Assembly: GCF_021917145.1 (NCBI RefSeq)
Contig: NW_025813735.1
Span: 62,001-126,000, forward strand
Reading direction: 5' to 3'
Source: Hypomesus transpacificus
Taxonomy: Eukaryota > Chordata > Actinopteri > Osmeriformes > Osmeridae
DNA length: 64,000 nt
This document shows, piece by piece, positions 42,442 to 52,500 of the stretch. Made by a program: the position numbers and the translations under genes. The notes beneath the pieces were generated by a model. It searched no databases. It was not told where the DNA came from and saw nothing but the letters and a program-made list of their open reading frames with translations. Positions within the stretch are counted from its first letter, which is position 1, and every line of letters starts with the position of its first letter.

Positions 42442-43724
42442 ACACACACATTGGTCAGAATATAAGTTCAAAGAAATATCATATCTTATCATTCATTTCG
42501 TCACAAAGTATTCCAAATAGTGTTCACTTGATAAGAATTCAAGACTTGAGGGTTTAGGTTGGTTGAGGGGCAGGCATGTAAAACGGGTATACAAATACAT
42601 TTGATTTGATTTGACCTTAGCATTAAGGCCGTGTTCACATTTGACTTTTTTTGTTGTCGACAAAAGCGCTGCCTTCAGCGCTTTTTGGGCGCCTTTTGCT
42701 AACCCTAACCCCAACCCTAACCTTAACCCCAACCCTAACCCTAAGGTAGTGCTTATTTCTGAAAAAATAAGTCAAGTGTGAACACGGCCTAAGGGATGTT
42801 TTTAACGTTGTTTTAGATTCTGCTGACTGCACAGTGTGTCCCCTGGAGTTTTGGTCTAACAAAGACAAGACCCACTGCATTCCCAAGGCTGTGGAGTTCC
42901 TTTCTTTTGAGGACAACATGGGAATCCTCCTCACTGTGTTCTCATTGGTCGGAGCGTGTTCCACCATCGCCGTGTCGTTGGTCTTCTTCCAGTTCCGAAA
43001 CACGCCCCTCGTCAGGGCCAGCAACTCAGAGCTCAGCTTCCTGCTCCTCTTCTCCCTGACTCTGTGTTTCCTGTGTTCTCTCACCTTCATCGGCCGGCCC
43101 TCTGAGTGGTCCTGTATGCTGCGCCACACGGCGTTTGGGATTACCTTTGCCCTCTGCATGTCCTGTGTTTTGGGGAAAACCATAGCAGTGGTCATAGCTT
43201 TTAAGGCCACAATGCCAGGAAATACAGTCCTGTGCTCCCCTCCTCTCCTGAGAACAAGTGTGTTTAGTGGGACCTTCCTACAGGTTATAGTCTGTGTGTT
43301 GTGGTTGGCCCTTGCCCCACCTTTCCCGTACAAGAATACGGCCCACGCCATAGAGAAGATCATTCTAGAATGTGCCTTAGGTTCTGCTGTGGGCTTCTGG
43401 GCTGTGCTGGGGTATATAGGACTCCTGGCTCTCTTGTGCTTTGTCCTGGCTTTCCTGGCCCGAAAGCTGCCCGATAACTTCAATGAAGCCAAGTTCATCA
43501 CCTTCAGCATGTTGATATTCTGTGCTGTCTGGATCACCTTTATCCCAGCTTATGTCAGCTCTCCTGGGAAGTTCACGGTAGCTGTGGAGATCTTTGCCAT
43601 CCTGGCCTCCAGTTTTGGTTTACTGATATGCATATTTGCTCCAAAATGTTTTATAATTTTGTTAAAACCAGAAAGAAACACAAAGAAACATATTATGGGA
43701 AAAAGTCATACGAAAAGCCAATAA
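39390..43724 (+). CDS. OlfC/V2R-like receptor gene E, complete, six exons
   Basis: Exons 39390-39610, 39843-40131, 40352-41155, 41522-41749, 42247-42370, 42817-43724; 857 aa in frame. In-frame ATGs at 39390 and 39399 both precede the leucine-rich signal peptide. Exon 1 is almost identical to that of D apart from one fewer CTG codon. Flytrap domain about 25-510 (pocket [21 protein letters not shown]), cysteine linker 515-555 ([11 protein letters not shown]), seven helices about 570-840. Its seven-helix exon equals the other right-block genes at both ends but has a private middle ([15 protein letters not shown] to KNTAHAIEK). The start of exon 3 and the intron before it match gene G. Intron 5 carries a MITE and a CA repeat. 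Confidence 0.93.
41292..41355 (+). repeat. 13-bp tandem repeat x5 in gene E intron 3
   Basis: Unit AAGTCAGGGGTCC with AGG/GCC variants. Confidence 0.85.
41975..42095 (+). repeat. 36-bp tandem repeat, ~4 copies, gene E intron 4
   Basis: Unit GTGAGAGTGAGTAGGTGAAT plus AATAGACCCTGGATTT; each copy also contains donor-like GTGAGA/GTGAGT strings. Confidence 0.9.
42397..42450 (+). repeat. (CA)n microsatellite
   Basis: About 27 CA units just after the exon 5 donor of gene E. Confidence 0.97.
42627..42789. mobile_element. 163-bp PIF/Harbinger-like MITE with telomere-like core
   Basis: Terminal inverted repeats GGCCGTGTTCACATTTGAC / GGCCGTGTTCACACTTGAC, flanked by TAA on both sides, the 3-bp target duplication typical of PIF/Harbinger. 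The interior has CCCTAA-type units at about 42699-42745. In gene E intron 5, ending 27 bp before exon 6. Confidence 0.85.
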
Positions 43725-44038
43725 ACCCTATAGATATAGTTTGATGTAGTATTAAATGAAATACATAATCACAATATATACTGAGTTAAAATCTATATTT
43801 TTACAGTTAGACTAGATCTGAAACAACAGAAATTCAGATTTCCCCAAATACCCGACCAAGCCAAGCTAGTTTGACAAAAAACAACAACAGACAGCCTATA
43901 GTCTAAAACATGAACACCGTTGGTCCAAACCCCCTGTCAATCAAACTAGGACCCACGCTATTGGTGGAGAGCCATAACAACCCTTCAAGCAGTAGCCAAA
44001 CAGCCCCAGCATGGCAACCAGCCCCAGGATCAGCAGAG
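43725..44038. other. Short intergenic E-F spacer
   Basis: Only 369 bp separate the E stop from the F start. It holds the E 3' UTR and, at its end, the F promoter. Confidence 0.6.
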
Positions 44039-44044
44039 TATATA
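44039..44044 (+). promoter_or_regulatory. TATA box of gene F
   Basis: TATATA in GAGTATATAGAGCC, 55 bp before the ATG. Confidence 0.65.
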
Positions 44045-44093
44045 GAGCCTGTGCAGGCAGCACAGTGCTAGGGCCCCCTGACAGACGGCCAGG

Positions 44094-47000
44094 ATGGCTG
44101 TGCAGCTGCTGTTGGCAGACCTGGTTCTGCTCACCTTGTTCACCAGCAGAGCGGACGAGCCCAGCTGCTCTCCGTACGGGAGCACCGAGCTGTCCATGTT
44201 CTCCAAGGAGGGGGACTTTAACATCGGAGGCATCTTCTCCTTCCACCAGAACCCCGTCGCGGGGAATCCAGCCCTGCGGGAGAACCCGGGGAACATTCGG
44301 TGCGAGGGGTGAGAACACTGTCTGTCATGTTTACAAGGAGAACACTGTCTGTCATGTTTACAGTGAGAACACTGTCTGTCATGTTTACAGTGAGAACACT
44401 GTCTGTCATGTTTACAGTAAATTTGTTCAGCAGACAATTTTAATCCTTAAGCAAGAAGCACAGCAGGAAAATCAAGGATCAGAAAGTGTTCAGTATTTTA
44501 TTGGTCAGAGTCAAGGAATAATCTGTATATCCAGGCACAATGCAACTACTGCAACTACAGCAATGACATCTCACCTCATCCTGTCATTGTGAGGGCACTA
44601 AAGACACCACTGGCATGTGTAAGAATGAATGACGACACTATACTGTGTTCAATCTGATGAGTTTGTCTTTGAATTCTCACTGAAGACAGATCTCAGTGAT
44701 GTGTGTGAGGGGTAACGACCAGCTGAGATGTGTGATGTGAGACAAAATTAATGATCTTTCTGTTGTGATCCTCAGACTAGATACAATGACAGGAGGATAA
44801 AAAAGTCTTAAACTTGCCAACAGAGTTGTACTAAAGCAGATTGCAGTAACACATTAATTAACATATGCTTTTATTTATATACGTATATTATATTAATAGT
44901 GCATATAGGAGGTTTAGGTTGGTTGAGGGGCAGTTGTTGTATTGGGGCTATTGGTGTATGTGAAGTCCTCTGTGACATGCCTGATTTGATATAGAAAATA
45001 CAGCAGAAAAGAAGGACCAGATCTCAGCTACCAGGCACTCTACCTTTCTCTAGCCCTCTCTCGTTTCCTTCAAATTAACCTTTTATTTCTCTCTCTTTCT
45101 TACCCTCTGATTCTTGTTACTGTACTCTTCCTGTACAATGTCTCTCCCCGTATTTTCTCTATCCCACCCTCTCTCTCCCTCTCTCCCCCTCAGTTACAGT
45201 TTTTGCTGGCCTCTCTCCCTTGTGCAGGCTGGACCCAGGTGAGCTGCAGTACGCCCAGACGATGGTGTTTGCCGTAGAAGAAATCAACAACAGTTCGGAG
45301 CTGCTCCCGGATGTGTCTCTGGGCTACAGGATCTACGACTCGTGCCCCAGCATCCCTCTGTCTGTAAGGGCCTCCCTGTCCCTGATGAACAGGTATGAGG
45401 AGCAAGCAGGGAACTGCTCCAAGCCCTCCACTGTGTACGCCGTCATAGGGGAGACCACCTCCACCTCCACCATAGGCATCGCAAGCACTATGGGGCCCTT
45501 CCACATACCTGTGGTGAGTGTGTGTGTGTGTGTGTGTGCAGGTCGTTTTTTGTGAGTTTGCCTACCTGTGAGAGCATACGTGTAAATTATGGATGCAAAA
45601 AATAAGACAAGTTTTCCCTCACAAAGGGCGATACAAGTTTAATATTTGCTGTTGCAAAATTGTTTAGCTGTGCTGGTCTTGTGTTTAGCTGTGCTGGTCC
45701 TGTGTTTATCTGTGCTGGTCTTGTGTTTAGCTGTGCTGGTCTTGTGTTGCTCATTTCCTCCAGATCAGCCACTCAGCCACCTGTGCGTGTCTGAGTGACA
45801 GGAGAGCCTACCCCTCCTTCTTCAGGACCATCCCCAGTGACCTCTACCAGAGTCGGGCCCTGGCCAAGCTGGTGAAGCACTTCGGCTGGACCTGGGTGGG
45901 GGCCATCCGGACCAACAGCGACTACGGCAACAACGGCATGGCGGCCTTCCTGGAGGCGGCCAAGGCTGAGGGCGTGTGCGTGGAGTACTCCCTGCCGATC
46001 TACAGGACGGACCCCAGGAAGTGGTTCCTGAAGGTGGTGGACGTCATCAGAGAGTCCACCTCCAGGGTGATCGTGGCGTTTGCGGATGGCACTGACCTGG
46101 ACATCCTGGTGAAGGAGCTGTTCCTGCAGAATGTCACAGGGCTCCAGTGGGTGGGCAGCGAGGGCTGGATCACCTACCGCTACATTGCCTCCCCCATCTT
46201 CTACGCCGTGGTCCAGGGGGCAGTGGGCTTCGCCGTGCCCAACGCCCACATCCCCGGACTGGGGGAGTTCATGGCCTCCAGCCGGCCTTCCGTCAGGCCT
46301 GGTGACCGTGGGCTGGTGGAGTTGTGGGAAGGCGTGTTCGGCTGCTTGCTTGATCCGTCCTCGGGGGGCGGGGCGGGGCCGTGCAGCGGGGCGGGGCCGT
46401 GCAGCGGGGTGGGGCCGTGCAGCGGGGAGGAGTCCCTGAGGAACACGGACTCCCGCTTCACGGACGTGACAGACGCCAGCCTGCTCAACAACGTGTACAA
46501 GGCCGTGTACGCCGTGGCCCACGCGCTGCACCTGCTGCTCACCTGCCGGCCGGGACGAGGACCCTTCCAGAACAACACGTGTGCCAGCAGGGACAACATC
46601 CAGCCCTGGCAGGTAAACCAAGCAGCTCAGCTACAGGAGGAGCAGAATCAGGTGTGAAAAGGAACCAACTCTTTCTGCTCCTCCTGCAGGTGTTCCACGC
46701 GTTGAACCTGGTGAACTTCACCACCAAGCACGGAGAGAGGGTGTTCTTCGACGAGCAGGGTGACCCGGCGGCTCGCTACGCTCTGGTCAACTGGCAGATG
46801 GACGCCACGGGCTACGTCCTGTTTGAGACCATCGGCTACTACGACGCCTCGCAGCCTGACGGTCAGCAGTTTGAGATGACGGACGGTGTGGAAGCTGTGT
46901 GGGCCGGCCTGAGAACAGAGGTGACACAGAGCGTGTTTGTTTGCATGTGTGTCCATGTGTGTGTGTGCAATAATTAAAACAACCCCCCTCCCCTCCCTCA

Positions 47001-48277
47001 CCTCTCTCCTTCCCTTACCCTATCTCCCCACCTCCCCCCTCCCCTCCCCCACCTCTCTTCCTTTCTTTCCCTCTCCCTCCACTCACCTCCCTTTCCCCTC
47101 TCTGCCCCAGGTCCCCCGGTCTGTCTGCAGCGAGAGCTGCCTGCCAGGCACGCGCCGAGCTTTCGTGAAGGGCAAACCTCTCTGCTGCTTCGACTGCCTC
47201 CCCTGCGCCGACAGAGAGTTCAGCAACACCACAAGTGAGCCTGCTGGACTAGTGGCCTTGTTAGCCCTCCTCCTGTTCCTGCTGAGGAGAATCACAGGCA
47301 GAACTCTGCTGCTCTTCCTGAGGATGTCCCTGTTGCACTGCTTAAACGTGTTTCTGCTTTCAGACGCAGTCACGTGTGACACCTGCCCTCCAGAGTACAA
47401 CTCAAACCAAGACAGGAATTCCTGTGATTTGAAACGCATCGAGTTCCTAACCTTCCATGAGCTGATGGGGGTTCTGCTGGTGACCTTGTCTGTGTTTGGA
47501 GGTTGTCTCACCATGACGATAGCTTTCATATTCTTCCACTACAGACAGACGCCCATCGTCAGGGCCAACAACTCAGAGCTCAGCTTCCTGCTCCTCTTCT
47601 CCCTGACTCTGTGTTTCCTGTGTTCTCTCACCTTCATCGGCCGGCCCTCTGAGTGGTCCTGTATGCTGCGCCACACGGCGTTTGGGATTACCTTTGTCCT
47701 CTGCATCTCTTGTGTTCTGGGGAAGACTATAGTGGTACTGATGGCCTTCAGGGCTACGCTTCCAGGAAGTGATGTCATGAAATGGTTTGGGCCTTTACAG
47801 CAGAGACTCAGTGTCCTGGCTTTCACTCTCATCCAGGTCCTGATCTGTGTGCTGTGGTTAACAATCTCCCCTCCTTTCCCCTTTAAGAACATGGAACACT
47901 ATAATGACAGGATCATTCTAGAATGTGCCTTAGGTTCTGCTGTGGGATTCTGGGCTGTGCTGGGGTATATAGGACTCCTGGCTCTCTTGTGCTTTGTCCT
48001 GGCTTTCCTGGCCCGAAAGCTGCCTGATAACTTCAATGAAGCCAAGTTCATCACCTTCAGCATGTTGATATTCTGTGCTGTCTGGATCACCTTTATCCCA
48101 GCTTATGTCAGCTCTCCTGGGAAGTTCACTGTAGCTGTGGAGATCTTTGCCATCCTGGCCTCCAGTTTTGCTTTGTTGATATGCATATTTGTGCCTAAAT
48201 GCTACATAATTTTACTGAAGCCAGAAACCAACACTAAAAAACACATGATGGGTAAGATGTCTGCAAAAGGCCTTTAA
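44094..48277 (+). CDS. OlfC/V2R-like receptor gene F, complete, six exons
   Basis: Exons 44094-44308, 45228-45513, 45764-46612, 46690-46920, 47111-47234, 47364-48277; 872 aa in frame. Start: the first ATG after the TATA box, giving a signal peptide ([15 protein letters not shown]). Flytrap domain about 25-520 (pocket [22 protein letters not shown]), linker 528-568 ([13 protein letters not shown]), seven helices about 585-850, ending [11 protein letters not shown] loop before the conserved CSGEESL carries three GAGPCS-type units that add cysteines. Intron 5 is only 129 bp, divisible by three, and has no in-frame stop. Its first intron starts with four copies of a 27-bp unit containing the donor. 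Confidence 0.93.
44309..44416 (+). repeat. 27-bp tandem repeat x4 beginning at the exon 1 donor of gene F
   Basis: Unit GTGAGAACACTGTCTGTCAT plus GTTTACA. The first copy begins exactly at the donor GT; copies 3 and 4 again start with GTGAGA after ACA, and copy 2 has a broken donor (AGGAGA). Confidence 0.95.
46370..46423 (+). repeat. 18-bp coding minisatellite x3 in gene F exon 3
   Basis: Unit GGGGCGGGGCCGTGCAGC (third copy with one T) encodes GAGPCS, in frame within the ligand-binding domain. Confidence 0.95.
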
Positions 48278-48654
48278 AGTGCACATTGAAAATGGATGTT
48301 ATTTGGTATATTTGAATGGAAATGCTAGGACATAATCATATATACCCATGCTTATCATTAAACAATCTAACCAGTTTAATTACTGCTTTTGCCTTTGATT
48401 CAGATGTGATCATCGTTGTTATCTGCCTGTGATTGCTGTAGGCCCAATCTTGATTTGTAAATAAACTGAAATCTCTGACTTCAGTCACTGAAGCAAACAT
48501 TGGAGAAACAATGTTAACCCCCATATATGGACATAACATCACTGCCTGGGTGTCACTGCTTTAAAGGAGATCTGTCTTGATTCCTCAATCAATACTATCA
48601 TTAATCAACACTATATCATGATCAGAAGACAGAATATATATATATGTATATATT
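48278..48654. other. 3' flank of gene F
   Basis: AT-rich; AATAAA at 48460-48465 is a candidate poly(A) signal. A TA microsatellite is near 48635-48650. Confidence 0.5.
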
Positions 48655-49039
48655 AGTTTCAGAGTGGACGTGCTGCGATGATAGCTCAGTTCACAACGAC
48701 AAAACACACAGAACACTTTGGTCTTGTCAATGGAACCATTTGGCAACTTTTTTAAAGTAAACTTTCCATTCAGAATCGGGCGATGTAGAAATTGACGCCG
48801 TAAATTTGGGTTTGCGTTAACGCCGTTAATAACGCGTTAAACTGACAGCACTACGCAATCCGATCCACTTTTCCATGTTGATAAGAGCATTAAAATGAGA
48901 AAAAATTACGGGACAAAAAGAAATCCAGGGATATTTAGATATAGAAAAAAATGTGCGATTAATTGAGATTAATCGCGAGTTAACTATGACATTAATGCGA
49001 TTAATCGCGATTAAATATTTTTATCGTTTGACAGCACTA
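48655..49039. mobile_element. Rearranged BED-type hAT fragment
   Basis: Two parts of the same family as 61492-62253. 48655-48853 is the inverted 5' end (with an internal deletion) and ends with the ACTGACAGCACTA terminal repeat; 48854-49039 is the 3' end in direct orientation, ending TTTGACAGCACTA. So two terminal repeats meet head to middle. Confidence 0.8.
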
Positions 49040-49354
49040 ATATATATATATATACATATATAAGTAGAGCACAGAAACCAAGGCTGGCCTCAGAAGCCCT
49101 TTCTCTTTTTTCTCTCCAACCACCATCCCTCCCTCCCTCCTTCTCCAACCACCATCCCTCCCTCCCTCTCCAACCACCATCCCTCCCTCCCTCTCCAACC
49201 ACCATCCCTCCCTCCCTCCTCCCTCTCTTTCTCCTCCCTCCCTCCCTCCTCTCTCACCCTCCCTCCCTCTCTCCTCCCCCCTGAGCCCAAAGGATCGGAC
49301 CACAGCTCATGTGAAGGGAGGGTGTAAGACCGGCTCACCACCACACCAATCCTC
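49040..49354. repeat. CCTCCCT/CCAACCACCATC low-complexity tract
   Basis: Pyrimidine-rich minisatellite at about 49100-49280 (unit TCTCCAACCACCATCCCTCC) upstream of the gene G promoter. Open frames on the minus strand here are repeat artefacts. Confidence 0.85.
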
Positions 49355-49360
49355 TATAAA
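49355..49360 (+). promoter_or_regulatory. TATA box of gene G
   Basis: TATAAA in CTCTATAAAGCC, 158 bp before the ATG; the 5' UTR would be about 125 bp. Confidence 0.6.
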
Positions 49361-49512
49361 GCCCAGACCAGCCCCAACATTTACACAGAAAACCAAACAA
49401 CCACAGATCAGCATTCATATACCACAGGCAGGCACAGCGCTCTTAAGGGCACCCCTCCCTCACACGTGTACCAGAGTTTTTCACAGTCAGGGCTTCCCTG
49501 CTGGTTCCTGGC

Positions 49513-52500
49513 ATGACACGGCAGGAACACCTACTTCCTCTTCTTCTTCTTCTGCTGCCGTCGATGCTGCGCCCCCCTGCCTGGGCGCGTGCCGTATCCT
49601 GCTCTCCGCTGGGCACGCCCGCCCTCCCTGTCCTCTCGGCCGTGGGCGACGTCAACATCGGGGCCATGTTCTCCCTCCACAGGAACCCCCTGGTCAGGGT
49701 GCACTCCTACACCTCGGAGCCAGAGCCGCTGACCTGTGAGACGTGGGTACCTGAGCTGCTGTACCCGACAGGAAGTGGATCCAGCTGTGCTTTCAGCCTC
49801 CGTGCTAGCAGGGGAAACTGTGGGAATGTGACATTACAATGTGGATGCAATGTTTCTACAATGTTGATGGATTGTTGTTTCTGAAATTGTTTTAGCCATA
49901 TGTTGACATTGTAAAACCTTAAATGTTTCTGTGCATAGGTTAATTAAGATATTATTGTATTTCTTCTTCTTGTTTTCTTTTGGCCTTTTTTTATTACCAT
50001 ACCAGTGCCCAGGTTATTTCACATATTGTAATTAATAACATTTATTAACAGTTTTTACCTATGTGTCCAATATATTTCATATATGACTTTGTTGCTTTAA
50101 TATTTTAAACCTTTTTAAACCTTTCTGCTGCGCCAAGATAATTTAACATACTTATTATATCAACCTTTGAATCCTTATCTTACCTCCTTGTTCTGCCCAG
50201 GCTGAACCTGCGAGAGTTCCAGTTTGCCCAGACTCTGATCTTTGCTGTGGAGGAGATCAACAACAGCAGTGAGCTTCTGCCTGGCGTGTCTCTGGGCTAC
50301 AGCATCCACGACACCTGTGGCTTTGTGCCCTTGGCTGTCCGCTCCGGCCTGGCCCTCATGAACCCTCCAGAGGGCCTAAGCAGGGGCTTTTCCTGCCCCA
50401 GGCCCCCAGGCGTACTGGGCATTGTGGGGGAGTCGGGCTCCTCTCCCACCATCGGGCTGGCCTCTGTGGCAGGGCCCTTCAGCATCCCAGTGGTGAGAGA
50501 CGCAGTTAAGGCCCCCTGGTGCATCAGGGTCCGGAAGGCTGGTGATATACTCTGCTGTTTGTTGAAGGCACTGTTGTTTGTCCTGCTAAAGGCTTGAGAT
50601 TAACTGTCATTTTCAGTTGGTTCATTTAATTTAATTGAGTTGGTTGTGTACAGATATACACATAGCCTAAATGACTGGCTACATCTATGACCCTCCACTG
50701 AGAGGGAAAAGCATGACTAAAAACCACCCTCACACACCCTCTCCCCGTCTAAAACCACACAGATCAGCCACTTTGCCACCTGTGCGTGTCTGAGCAACAG
50801 GAAACTGTACCCCTCCTTCTTCAGGACCATCCCCAGTGACTACTACCAGAGCAGAGCCCTGGCCAAGCTGGTAAAGCACTTCGGCTGGACCTGGGTGGGC
50901 GTCGTCAACAGCAACAACGACTACGGCAACAACGGAGCGTCCGCTTTCGTCAAAATGGCGGCGGAGGAGGGTGTGTGTGTGGAGTACATGGAGGCCATCT
51001 TCCGGACGGACCCCCAGGAGAGGCTGCTGGAGGTGGTCAGGGTGATGAGGACGGACCCCCAGGAGAGGCTGCTGGAGGTGGTCAGGGTGATGAGGACGGC
51101 CTCGGCCAGAGTGGTGGTGGCCTTCCTGGCTCTGGGGGACATCATCCCCCTGCTGGACTTGCTGGCTCTGGATGAAGTCGCAGGGCTGCAGTGGGTCGCC
51201 AGCGAGTCCTGGATCACCTCTAAGTACCTGCTGCAGTCGGAGCAATACGGCTTCCTGAGGGGCGCGTTGGGATTCGCCGTCGGGGATGCCCGCCTGGACG
51301 GGTTGAAGGAGTTCTTGGAAGCCGTGCACCCCTCCCAGGCCCCGGGAAACTCCCTCCTCAGGGAATTCTGGGAGATGGTGTTTGGGTGTTGGATGGAGGA
51401 GGGTGGGGGAGGGGGTGGGGGAGGGGGTGGGGGAGGGGGAGGGGGTGGGGGAGGGGGTGGGGGAGGGGGAGGGGGTGGGGGAGGGGGGTGGGGGAGGGGG
51501 TGGGGGAGGGGGAGGGGGGAGGGGGTGGGGGTGGGGGAGGGGGTGGGGGAGGGGGAGGGGGAGGGGGTGGGGGTGGGGGAGGGGGTGGGGGAGGGGGTGG
51601 GGCAGGGGGTGGGGGAGGGGGTGGGGGAGGGGGTGGGGGCAGGTGCACGGGAGAGGAGAGCCTCGCAGGCCTGAACAACCAGTACACCGACACGTCAGAG
51701 CTCAGGATAACCAGTAAGGTTTACACAGCCGTGTACGCCTTCGCTCACGCTCTCCACCAACTGCTGACCAGGACCAACACCACCGGAGACAGCACCCTGT
51801 CCAGAATCAGCCCCCTGCAGGTCACTACATGTTCTCATTCTGCAGAAGCTGAGAGGAGGGAAGTTGAGAGTGTGACCTCTCTTGATCTGCAGTTTTTGAT
51901 CCACCTCTGAGCTGGTATACCCAACCTGGTCAGGTTAAAACAGGTTTACCTGATGGCCCAGAGCGATCACATAGTCTCTCATATCCATCCTGTGCCTGCA
52001 GATCAAGAGGTTGCAGGTTCTAATCCCCCTCTCGTCTGTGGGTTGCTTGCTTTGGATACAAGCGTCTGGTATGATAACAGATTATTAGGATGTGACATTG
52101 TCACCCCCATGGGACGGCCCGTGTGTGTTTGTCCCCAGGTTCTGGAGTCCCTGAGAGGGGTGCAGTTCCAGGTGAAGACCGGGGAGGAGGTGTCCTTCAG
52201 CGCCAGTGGAGACCCCCCAGCGCGCTACGACCTGGTCAACTGGCAGCAGCTCGAACACGGGGCCTGGGGGTTCAGGACTGTGGGGCTCTACGACGCCTCG
52301 CTGTTCCCAGAGAAGCAGCTCAGCTTCAGCCACTCTCTGGCCTGGGCTCAGGGTCTCACTCAGGTCAGCTTCAGACTCTCTCTGGGCTCAGGGTCTCACT
52401 CAGGTCAGCTTCAGCCACTCTCTGGGCTCAGGGTCTCACTCAGGTCAGCTTCAGCCACTCTCTGGGCTCAGGGTCTCACTCAGGTCAGCTTCAGACACTC

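Noticed and set aside
42699-42745. True interstitial telomere
   Set aside because: Only a few imperfect CCCTAA units, wholly inside a MITE.
51358-51693. Poly-proline protein on the minus strand
   Set aside because: Shadow of the G-rich minisatellite of gene G.
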